From positions 1 to 24,407 of the forward strand of contig JADHLF010000039.1 of assembly GCA_016780825.1 (NCBI GenBank): 24,407 bases of DNA. Reading direction: 5' to 3'. Origin of the DNA: Planktomarina sp. Its GTDB lineage: Bacteria > Pseudomonadota > Alphaproteobacteria > Rhodobacterales > Rhodobacteraceae. The position numbers and the translations under genes were made by a program. A model generated the notes under the pieces. That model worked only from the letters and a program-made list of their open reading frames with translations, was not told the DNA's origin and did no database searches. Positions 6,913 through 13,082 of the stretch are shown piece by piece. Positions within the stretch are counted from its first letter, which is position 1, and each line of letters begins with the position of its first letter.

Positions 6913-8147
6913 TAGCGGGACGGGTCAAAGGCAGATAAATCGGCATTGTTGGGACGATTGCTGACCATGTCAGCAATCAACCGCCCTGTTTTCGGTCCAG
7001 CCGTCAGCCCAACATGCTGGTGACCGAAAGCCATATGGCCATTGCCAATCGCACGGGCAGCCCCAATGAGCGGAAGGCTGTCTGTGGTGGCCGGCCTTCT
7101 TCCCATCCATTCGCTCATGTGATCATAGCGCAATTCGGTAAACAGCGCGGCAATCTGGCGCTTAATGAAGTCTAACGGCCCATCCTGAGCCGGCGCCTCA
7201 GTGCTGGCAAACTCCACCACCCCCGCACATCGGATGCGCCCCTCCATTGGGGTCACAACAAATTTGCCAGCGGCAACCATCATGGGCGCTTTGGGCATGG
7301 CGCTGGGATTATGCAGCTCAATGTGATAGCCGCGCTCACTCTCCAAAGCCAGGCGCTTGATCCCAAGCTTTTTTGCCATCTTGCCCGACCAGGCCCCCAT
7401 AGCCAGAACCACATGATCGCCCGCGACCCGGCCCTGATCTGTGATCAAGGCCTTATAAACCCCATCCTCCAGCTCAATATCCTCAATTTGCGCCGCAAGC
7501 AGCGTGCCGCCTTCCGCTTCAAAATGCGTCACCAGCGCGGCCAGATAGCCCCCCGGATCCGAAATACGGCCACTGTTCTTATAACACACAACTTTGGCAA
7601 ATTGACTGCGATAGAGCGGATCTCTGGCGGCATAGGCCGCCCCGTCGAGCTCCTCAATCTCATAGCCATGCGCCCGGCGCAGCGCCCGGCCGGGCTCATC
7701 CGCCCGATAGCTCGCCTCGCTCGCATAGCCAAAACAGAAATCTTCATCACTGATAAACCGCTCTGCCCCGGTGCCCTTGGCCAGAGATTGATGCTGGGCA
7801 TGGCTATCGGACAGAAGATAGGACAGGGAACGCGCACAATGTGCGACATGATCTGCGCGCGCGAAGCTGAGATATTTCAACAAAAACGGCAACAGACGTG
7901 GAAGATAGCGCCATTGTAGGAATAATGGCTCATCGCGGCTGAATAACATTTTGGGCAGTTTGCGCGCCAAACCAGGCACAGGCACCGGCAGAATAGCGCC
8001 CGCCGCCAAAACGCCGGCATTGCCGTAGCTGGTGCGCAGCGCCCCATCCATGCGATCGACAAGCGTGACCTCATGACCCGCCCGTTGCAGCCAAATTGCC
8101 GAAGACACCCCAACGATACCGGCACCGGCAATCACGACATGAACCAT
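6897..8147 (-). CDS. FAD-dependent D-amino-acid dehydrogenase family protein (DadA-like)
   Basis: This is a DAO/DadA-type flavoprotein of 416 residues. The N-terminal Rossmann motif is HVVIAGAGIVGVSSAIWLQRAG, with Gly8, Gly10 and Gly13 followed by a terminal acidic residue near 31 (LVDR). A second conserved feature is the late segment SEWMGRRPATTDSLPLIG, followed by a C-terminal GHQHVGLTAGPKTGRLIAD dinucleotide block. Enzymes of this family oxidatively deaminate D-amino acids or demethylate N-methyl amino acids; the substrate cannot be read. An upstream ATG at 8162 exists, but its AGGA abuts the codon, whereas ATG 8147 has AAGG eight bases upstream, so 8147 is chosen. It converges on gcvP with a 16-base overlap and diverges from the solute-binding protein gene. 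Association with glycine metabolism is inferred from position only. Confidence 0.87.
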   Translation of the reverse strand: MVHVVIAGAGIVGVSSAIWLQRAGHEVTLVDRMDGALRTSYGNAGVLAAGAILPVPVPGLARKLPKMLFSRDEPLFLQWRYLPRLLPFLLKYLSFARADHVAHCARSLSYLLSDSHAQHQSLAKGTGAERFISDEDFCFGYASEASYRADEPGRALRRAHGYEIEELDGAAYAARDPLYRSQFAKVVCYKNSGRISDPGGYLAALVTHFEAEGGTLLAAQIEDIELEDGVYKALITDQGRVAGDHVVLAMGAWSGKMAKKLGIKRLALESERGYHIELHNPSAMPKAPMMVAAGKFVVTPMEGRIRCAGVVEFASTEAPAQDGPLDFIKRQIAALFTELRYDHMSEWMGRRPATTDSLPLIGAARAIGNGHMAFGHQHVGLTAGPKTGRLIADMVSNRPNNADLSAFDPSRYQASS

Positions 8148-8252
8148 GATATTTACCTTCATTCCTTCAGGGCGAAAATCCGCAACTCCGCCTTGCGCAG
8201 AGGCCTTGCCCCAAAGTCATATCGAATAGAATTCTTGAAGCAAACAAAAAGC

Positions 8253-8264
8253 TAGGTTAACCTA
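8253..8264. promoter_or_regulatory. 12-base palindrome TAGGTTAACCTA, candidate operator
   Basis: This perfect palindrome lies in the divergent spacer between the FAD oxidoreductase and the solute-binding protein genes. A plus-strand TTGAAG (8235-8240) is 17 bases upstream of TAACCT (8258-8263), so the palindrome would cover the -10 region. The six T residues after it do not make it a credible terminator, because a loopless 12-mer forms a poor hairpin. Confidence 0.45.
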
Positions 8265-8300
8265 TTTTTTACGGCGGGTTTGCCGACAAGGAGATGAATT

Positions 8301-9344
8301 ATGAACCTGAAGAAACTACTGCTGGCCACGACGGCCGCAACGCTTGTCACTGGCGCCGCTATAGCCGCTGATGATGGTTTAATTGTTTTCGATTGGTCTG
8401 GGTATGAAGACGAGGGCTTCTTCCAGAAATATATCGCCAAGCATGGGGATTCGCCAACCTACTCCTTCTTTGGTGAAGAAGAGGAAGCCTTCCAGAAACT
8501 GCGTGCAGGTTTCAGAGCGGATGTCTCACACCCTTGCAGCCAATCTGTGTCAAAATGGTTAGAAGCCGGTCTGCTTGAGCCGCTTGACACCTCACGGATT
8601 GACCTTTGGGATGATGTGAACACCGAGATGAAAGAAGCCTTCAAATTTGACGGCGCGTATTATCTTCTGCCGATGGATTGGGGCACAACCGCCTTGACCT
8701 ATCGCACGGATATGGTCGATGCGGCGACAATGGACAGCCTGGCTGTGTTCCTTGACCCTGCCTACGCGGGCCGGATTGCTCTGCCGGACAATGTCGATGA
8801 TATCTACGCCTTGGGCTATTTGGCCACGGGCATCACCGATTGGACCAAAGCCACCGATGCCGATTTTGAAGCAGCCTCCGCCTGGTTGCGCCAAGCGCAT
8901 CAAAATGTGCGGGCCTATTGGGCCGATGGCGCAGAACTGGCGCAATTGATGGGCAGCGGGGAGGTTGTTGTCTCTTGGGCCTGGAGCGAAACACCGGCAA
9001 CCATGGCCGCAGAGGGCCTGCCGGTTGAAGCCAACCGCTCCACAAAAGAAGGCTCTTCGAGCTGGTTCTGCGGCTATGTGAATTTGGCAAATGGACCCAA
9101 CCCAGAAGACAAAATGTATGACTTCTTCAACGCATGGATGGACCCCGGCTCGGCGGACTATATCGTTTCGGAATGGGGCTATGGCCACGGCAACCAAACC
9201 GCCATGGCGGCCATTGGATCCGACGCTCTGGCCGATGCCGGCCTTGGCCCAGTGGCGGTGCCAGTCCTGGCGCAGGTGCCAATGAACCAAGCATTGCGTG
9301 AAAAAATGATCGCTGAATTCGAGAAGATCAAAGCGGGCTTCTAA
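8301..9344 (+). CDS. ABC transporter periplasmic solute-binding protein, spermidine/putrescine (PotD/PotF) class
   Basis: This is a secreted binding protein of 347 residues. The signal peptide (MNLKKLLLATTAATLVTGA) has a predicted cut after AIA at residue 22, giving ADDGLIVFDWSGYED as the mature start, a typical opening of PotD-like proteins. Further family-like segments are the PMDWGTTALTYRTDMV and VVSWAWSETPA blocks. The mature protein would capture a small cationic or betaine-like solute and deliver it to a membrane transporter; the ligand is unknown. AAGGAG lies seven bases upstream of the ATG (8288-8293). A strong terminator follows. The matching permease and ATPase genes lie about 1 kb to the right on the opposite strand, so this gene forms its own transcription unit. 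Partnership is inferred from type and proximity. Confidence 0.88.
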   Translation: MNLKKLLLATTAATLVTGAAIAADDGLIVFDWSGYEDEGFFQKYIAKHGDSPTYSFFGEEEEAFQKLRAGFRADVSHPCSQSVSKWLEAGLLEPLDTSRIDLWDDVNTEMKEAFKFDGAYYLLPMDWGTTALTYRTDMVDAATMDSLAVFLDPAYAGRIALPDNVDDIYALGYLATGITDWTKATDADFEAASAWLRQAHQNVRAYWADGAELAQLMGSGEVVVSWAWSETPATMAAEGLPVEANRSTKEGSSSWFCGYVNLANGPNPEDKMYDFFNAWMDPGSADYIVSEWGYGHGNQTAMAAIGSDALADAGLGPVAVPVLAQVPMNQALREKMIAEFEKIKAGF

Positions 9345-9366
9345 ACGCCTTGGCATGCGAATAGAC

Positions 9367-9396
9367 AAAGAGCGCCCCTTGGGGCGCTCTTTTTTT
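9367..9396 (+). terminator. Rho-independent terminator after the solute-binding protein gene
   Basis: A 12-base stem AAAGAGCGCCCC (9367-9378) pairs with GGGGCGCTCTTT (9381-9392), and a run of seven T residues follows (9390-9396). It lies 22 bases after the stop codon. The symmetry could also work for transcripts from the other strand, where A-rich DNA supplies a short U run. Confidence 0.9.
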
Positions 9397-9510
9397 GTGC
9401 TATGCATCGAACACACCAAGCGGAATGTGAGGGTTGATACTACCTATAGCTTGCTCACGTAAGGTGCGCACAACCAGTTGACTCTGTGTCAAAATGTAGC
9501 AAAATTTTAG

Positions 9511-9548
9511 CTTGTCAGACTGGCGATTCGCAGTCGCAGTCTGACAGG
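9511..9548 (+). repeat. 15-base-pair hairpin upstream of the small HTH gene
   Basis: CTTGTCAGACT (9511-9521) pairs with AGTCTGACAGG (9538-9548) with one G-T wobble. After a bulged G at 9522, GCGA (9523-9526) pairs with TCGC (9534-9537), leaving the loop TTCGCAG. A weak promoter-like pair, TTGACT (9478-9483) and CAAAAT (9500-9505), would place the hairpin at the very start of the HTH transcript. It has no T tract, so it is not an ordinary terminator. Confidence 0.65.
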
Positions 9549-9553
9549 CCAAA

Positions 9554-9573
9554 CCAGACAGCCTTAAGTCTGG
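9554..9573. repeat. Inverted repeat CCAGAC-N8-GTCTGG
   Basis: The arms at 9554-9559 and 9568-9573 are perfect. They repeat the CAGAC/GTCTG core already present in both arms of the larger hairpin just upstream. A further CAGAC occurs at 9578-9582, so the core appears five times in about 70 bases. It could be a binding-site cluster, perhaps for the small protein encoded just downstream. Confidence 0.5.
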
Positions 9574-9634
9574 CACACAGACCAAAAGTTGCTGTAACAA
9601 CTTATGGTCAAGCTGCCAAAGGAGGGTTTATTCC

Positions 9635-9865
9635 ATGGCAACTATACCGCACCCTATTACGGGTGTCGCACTAAATCCAATAGAAATTGAACGCAAGGCA
9701 TTAAGTCACCAAGAAGCGGTGACGGCATGGCACTTACGTAAGACAGGTGTGAAGTACAACCATGTAGCTCAATATCTAGGAACTAATACCCATCGCTTGG
9801 GTGAAGTGTTTCGTGGTAAAGTGCATCCAGGCTCAGAACAAATAACAGAAGCTATGCTGAGTTAA
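9635..9865 (+). CDS. Small helix-turn-helix-like hypothetical protein
   Basis: This short gene encodes 76 residues I cannot assign to a named family. Residues 26-60 read as a DNA-binding fold: an amphipathic helix (QEAVTAWHLRKTG), then VKYNHVAQYLGTNTHRLGEVFRG, which resembles a recognition helix-turn-helix in which KYNHVAQYLGT is helix two and NTHRLGEVFRG helix three. The N-terminal 20 residues look flexible. The ATG has a strong GGAGG nine bases upstream (9621-9625), which argues for real translation. By hand count, 180 bases of the gene are about 46% GC, against about 62% in a sampled 60-base stretch of gcvP, and codons such as CTA, AGT and ATA are used. This suggests foreign origin or weak codon selection. 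It stands alone between facing operons and is framed by hairpins, so a local regulatory role is possible but unproven. Confidence 0.6.
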   Translation: MATIPHPITGVALNPIEIERKALSHQEAVTAWHLRKTGVKYNHVAQYLGTNTHRLGEVFRGKVHPGSEQITEAMLS

Positions 9866-9872
9866 GTCGGAA

Positions 9873-9910
9873 GGCGGGAGGTGATCTTTGGATCACTGGG
9901 AGGCCCCGCC
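9873..9910. repeat. Nested two-stem inverted repeat just after the HTH gene
   Basis: The outer arms are GGCGGG (9873-9878) and CCCGCC (9905-9910). The inner arms are GTGATC (9881-9886) and GATCAC (9891-9896) around TTTG. It begins eight bases after the HTH stop codon. There is no T tract, so it may stabilise the transcript end, act as a Rho-type or processing site, or belong to a structured RNA. Confidence 0.6.
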
Positions 9911-10129
9911 AACCCACAAGCACCCGTCAGGATCAATTCCTTTATGAGCCATTTTCTCACCGCACCGGCGCACGGGGCGGCCTCAAACTCACTCAGCTGA
10001 TGTAAAAGCTGAGGGCCCCGGTTATTGGCTGACTTGTCGGTCATATCGGGACTCGTCTTGCTAATGTGGCCGGCAGTCCGCCGTGTAATGACCTCTGCAA
10101 AACCCAACCTACAAGCCAAAAGCACTTTG

Positions 10130-10176
10130 CCCGGTGGCAACACCGGGCTGCGCCTGCCTGCCCCCCGGCAGGCGCA
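10130..10176. repeat. Two adjacent hairpins, one with a GCAA tetraloop
   Basis: CCCGGTG (10130-10136) and CACCGGG (10141-10147) close a GCAA loop, which on the plus strand is a GNRA tetraloop. One base later, TGCGCCTGCC (10149-10158) pairs perfectly with GGCAGGCGCA (10167-10176) around TGCCCCCC. Two strong adjacent stems with a stable tetraloop are typical of folded RNA. On the minus strand they lie downstream of the ATPase gene and could form the 3' end of that operon, although no T run follows. Confidence 0.6.
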
Positions 10177-10312
10177 TTCACCATCTCTCTATACGGGTAT
10201 CTATGGTTATTGCTCCAGTATTCCGGTGATTTCACCACCGCACACATGCGCCCGCCCAGGCAGGCGCTGCCCTCGTTTCGTGTTGAAATGGCTCATGCAG
10301 AGGTCTTTTTTG

Positions 10313-11395
10313 TTACCGCAACAGCAGCAGCGCAACAGGGCTCCATCCCACCCGGGCCCTGTCGCCCGCTGCCAGCACCTTGCGGCCCGCGGTGTTGCGC
10401 ATTGTCACGGTCACCGGCGCATCTTTTTGCGGCAGCTTCACGTCATAGTAGGTCATATCACCATAGTAGAAGACCTCAGACACCACGGCGTCAATTTCAC
10501 GTTCAGCGGTTTGCCCCTCAGCTAAAATGGTCAACATTTCCGGACGGATGCCGACGGTTTGACAGCCTTCGACGCCGCCAGGCGCCTGAGACAGGGGCAA
10601 GGTGACCTTTCCGAAAGACTGCACATCCACCTCAACCGTTTCAGCTGACGCGCCAAGTATTTTGGCCTCCAGAAAGTTCATCATGCCAATAAAATTGCCC
10701 ACCCGCCGCGAATTGGGATGGCCATAGAGCCTCTGCGGCGTGGCCACTTGAGCGATTTTACCATCAAACATGACCGCAATACGATCAGACATGGTCAGCG
10801 CCTCTTCCTGATCGTGGGTCACCAGAACAAAGGTGATGCCAACAGCCCGTTGCAGCCGCCGCAATTCCGATTGCATTTGTTCGCGCATTTTTTTGTCAAG
10901 CGCCGACAGCGGCTCATCGAGCAGCAGAACCCGCGGTTTGAGCACCAAGGCCCGTGCCAGCGCAACCCTTTGGCGCTGACCGCCTGACAGCGCATGAGAG
11001 GCGCGGCTGTCAAAGCCTTGCAGCCCCACCATGGCAATGGCCTCAGCCACCCGTTCTTGAATCTCCGCCTTGGGCAAGCGGCGGGCCTTCAACCCATAGG
11101 CCACATTCTCTGCCACGCTCATATGCGGAAAAATTGCATAGCTTTGAAACACCATATTGGTCGGACGCTTATTGGCCGGCACCCCATCCATGGATTTACC
11201 ATCGATGTGCAGGCTGCCCGCCGAGGGAGTCTCAAACCCGGCAATCAAGCGCAGCAATGTGGTTTTTCCGCAGCCCGATGGGCCTAAGAGCGAGAAAAAT
11301 TCCCCGGTGCGAATATCCAAATCGATCTGCGATAACGCTTGGAAATCGGCATAAAATTTATCAACTCCGCTGAGTTGAATAATGGGCTGTGTCAT
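10313..11395 (-). CDS. ABC transporter ATP-binding protein (PotA-like)
   Basis: This is the nucleotide-binding subunit of a type I importer, 360 residues. It has Walker A GPSGCGKTT (38-46), Q-loop Gln84 (MVFQSYAIFP), signature LSGGQ (136-140), Walker B VLLLDEP (156-162), D-loop SALD and switch His194 (LVTHDQEEAL). From about 235 a TOBE-type regulatory domain follows, with VGIRPEML and a C-terminal RVGWSP segment, as in PotA. It would drive uptake through the two permeases encoded immediately upstream. The ATG overlaps the stop of the second permease (ATGA, four bases), so translation is coupled. It is the last gene of the Rieske-permease-permease-ATPase operon. No clear Rho-independent terminator follows; GC-rich hairpins lie beyond. 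Confidence 0.93.
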   Translation of the reverse strand: MTQPIIQLSGVDKFYADFQALSQIDLDIRTGEFFSLLGPSGCGKTTLLRLIAGFETPSAGSLHIDGKSMDGVPANKRPTNMVFQSYAIFPHMSVAENVAYGLKARRLPKAEIQERVAEAIAMVGLQGFDSRASHALSGGQRQRVALARALVLKPRVLLLDEPLSALDKKMREQMQSELRRLQRAVGITFVLVTHDQEEALTMSDRIAVMFDGKIAQVATPQRLYGHPNSRRVGNFIGMMNFLEAKILGASAETVEVDVQSFGKVTLPLSQAPGGVEGCQTVGIRPEMLTILAEGQTAEREIDAVVSEVFYYGDMTYYDVKLPQKDAPVTVTMRNTAGRKVLAAGDRARVGWSPVALLLLR

Positions 11396-12204
11396 AGGAA
11401 TCCCCCTGAATTCTCAATGCCGGTTTTCTTGAGTCCACGCCGGCGGAAATAATCTGCGAGGACCAGCAAGCTGATCGAAAGGACCAGCAGCAATGTGCCC
11501 AAAGCCATCAAGCTGGGCAGTTTTTGTGGGAAGCGCAATTGCCCCCAAATATAGACGGGTAGGGTCGGTTCGGTCCCAGCCAGGAAGAAGGCAATAATGA
11601 ACTCGTCAAGAGAGATGGTAAAAGCGATCAACAGGCTCGCCACAATTCCCGGCATGACCAGAGGGAAAATCACCAACCAAAAGGTGTTCCATCGCGTTTG
11701 ACCGAGATCAAACGAAGCCTCTTCAAGGCTTCGATCCAAATTCATAAAGGCCGATGATAGGATGGCGATGCAAAACGGTGTGCAAATTAGGATATGGCCC
11801 AAAATAATCGTAAAGAGCGACAGTTCAAATCCGAGCTGTACGATCACAACCAAAAGGGACACCCCGATAATGATCTCAGGCAGCACCATGGGAAGCATGA
11901 TGAAGCCCATGATGGAGCGTCTTGCGGGAAAGGCAAAGCGGGTTGAGGCCCGCGCGGCGAGAACACCAAAGGCCGTTGAAAATATCGCCGTTGTCACCGC
12001 AATTATCAGGCTGTTTCGCACCGCGACATGCAGCGCCTCCGTCGATTGCAGCACTTCAAACCATTTTGTCGTGAAGCCCTTCAGCGGGAAAGACACAATG
12101 CTGCTGTCATTGAAGGCAAAGACCGGCAAGAGAACGGCCGGTGCATAGAGAAACACCAAAAACAGCACAACATACCATTTAAACAAATATCCCTTGCCGC
12201 GCAT
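11392..12204 (-). CDS. ABC transporter permease, PotC/YdcV class
   Basis: This is an inner-membrane permease of 270 residues with about six hydrophobic segments: near 11-33, 66-90, 98-120, 130-150, 178-203 and 232-255. The cytoplasmic EAA-type loop reads EEASFDLGQTRWNTFWLVIF, followed by PLVMPGI; this contacts the ATPase. A longer reading from 12240 would overlap the previous gene by 37 bases. The ATG at 12204 shares one base with the upstream permease stop (TGATG), which fits translational coupling, so it is chosen. The protein then begins MRGKGYLFKWYVVLFLVF. With its partner permease it would form the heterodimeric pore of a spermidine/putrescine-class importer. Its gene overlaps the ATPase gene by four bases. 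Confidence 0.92.
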   Translation of the reverse strand: MRGKGYLFKWYVVLFLVFLYAPAVLLPVFAFNDSSIVSFPLKGFTTKWFEVLQSTEALHVAVRNSLIIAVTTAIFSTAFGVLAARASTRFAFPARRSIMGFIMLPMVLPEIIIGVSLLVVIVQLGFELSLFTIILGHILICTPFCIAILSSAFMNLDRSLEEASFDLGQTRWNTFWLVIFPLVMPGIVASLLIAFTISLDEFIIAFFLAGTEPTLPVYIWGQLRFPQKLPSLMALGTLLLVLSISLLVLADYFRRRGLKKTGIENSGGFL

Positions 12205-13082
12205 CAGTTTGGTCCTCGCATAAATTTCCGATTCATCCAAACGAACACCAAGGACACACAGGTCACGAGTGCCATGGCAGAAATGGCCAAAGCGGCCCCT
12301 AAGGGCGCATTATTGGCCTTTTTGAACTGCAGTTCGATCATATTGGAAATCATCAACCCATTCGGACCGCCCACCAATCGCGGCGTAACGTAATCGCCGA
12401 TGGTGGGAATGAAAACAATGATGGTCGCGGCAATCACACCGGGCATCGACAGGGGCAATGTCACGCGCAAAAACCAACGCAGTCGATTGTCGCCCAGGTC
12501 CTCTGCCGCCTCAATCAAAGAGCGATCGACGCGCTCCAGTGCCACAAAAATCGGCAATATCGCGAAGGGGACCCAAGAATGCGCCAGCGTCAAGACCACT
12601 GCGTTTTGATTGTACAAAATAAAGCTCAACGGCTGCTCAATCAGCCCCAGCCCCATGAGGCTGCCGTTGACCACACCGTTGTAGCCTAAGATCACCTTCC
12701 AAAGGAAAATCCGCATGAGGTAGCTGGTCCAAAACGGGATGGTGATCAAAAAGATCCACATGGCCTTGCGTTTGGGCGTCACATGGAAAGAGATGAAATA
12801 AGCCACAGGATAGGCCAAAAGCACCGTTAACGCCGTGACAAATATTGAGATCTTGAGCGAACGGAGCATCAGATATTGATACATTGGCTCGGTCCAAGCC
12901 GTCTTATAATTCGCAAGGGAAAAACTGCGGTCCAAGGTCAAATAGTTTTGCGTCCAAAAACTGAGCGCCAGCACCATCATCAAGGGGATGGCCAACATCA
13001 ATAGCGTAAACACCAGCGTGGGGCTGATCAAAACCATCCCCTGAGCGGCCTCACTTCTCAGCCCTTTTCGCAACCCTGTCAC
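12204..13082 (-). CDS. ABC transporter permease, PotB/YdcU class
   Basis: This is an inner-membrane permease of 292 residues. The hydrophobic N-terminal segment (VLISPTLVFTLLMLAIPLMM) and the FWTQNYLTLDRSFSLANY periplasmic stretch are typical of PotB-type subunits. The EAA loop reads IEAAEDLGDNRLRWFLRVTL, followed by PLSMPGV. Late segments PTIGDYVTPRLVGGPNG and the final transmembrane helix agree with the family. Start codon is GTG at 13082-13080, directly after the TAA of the Rieske gene (TAAGTG) with AAGGGG nine bases upstream, so the start is secure despite being non-ATG. The 3' end shares one base with the next permease gene. It pairs with that permease and with the PotA-like ATPase. Confidence 0.93.
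   Translation of the reverse strand: MTGLRKGLRSEAAQGMVLISPTLVFTLLMLAIPLMMVLALSFWTQNYLTLDRSFSLANYKTAWTEPMYQYLMLRSLKISIFVTALTVLLAYPVAYFISFHVTPKRKAMWIFLITIPFWTSYLMRIFLWKVILGYNGVVNGSLMGLGLIEQPLSFILYNQNAVVLTLAHSWVPFAILPIFVALERVDRSLIEAAEDLGDNRLRWFLRVTLPLSMPGVIAATIIVFIPTIGDYVTPRLVGGPNGLMISNMIELQFKKANNAPLGAALAISAMALVTCVSLVFVWMNRKFMRGPN

Larger units (their letters stand above)
9866..10312. other. 447-base gap rich in hairpins, no convincing gene
   Basis: This stretch between the small HTH gene and the 3' end of the ATPase gene has no convincing protein gene. It holds at least five inverted repeats: a nested stem (9873-9910), CTCAGCT/AGCTGAG (9992-10013), CCCGGTG-GCAA-CACCGGG (10130-10147), a 10-base stem (10149-10176) and a mismatched GC-rich stem (10248-10267). 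The last two share the 9-mer GGCAGGCGC. I found no match to the tmRNA, RNase P, SRP or tRNA signatures I know. A minus-strand 60-codon frame (10044-9862) lacks a good ribosome site. Confidence 0.5.

Noticed and set aside
8253..8270. Palindrome plus six T residues as a terminator of an upstream plus-strand transcript
   Set aside because: The palindrome has no loop and only six base pairs, no plus-strand gene ends just upstream, and a terminator directly before a start codon would be unexpected; an operator is more likely.
9400..9600. Minus-strand frame of 66 codons between the terminator and the HTH gene
   Set aside because: It crosses the strong 9511-9548 hairpin, lacks a ribosome site, and its product has no recognisable domain.
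9862..10044. Possible minus-strand gene of 60 codons (starting MTDKSANNRGPQLL)
   Set aside because: No convincing ribosome site precedes the ATG, codons such as AGA and ATA are frequent, the product resembles no family I know, and the frame crosses several perfect hairpins that better explain the sequence.
9866..10312. tmRNA, RNase P RNA, SRP RNA or tRNA gene in the hairpin-rich gap
   Set aside because: I looked for the proteolysis-tag codons, the RNase P core, the SRP GGAAG/GNAR loop and cloverleaf signatures on both strands and found none.
10025..10605. Two long plus-strand open frames over the end of the ATPase gene
   Set aside because: Both run antisense into a conserved ATPase coding region and their translations are proline/arginine/histidine-rich, as expected for shadows of a GC-rich gene.
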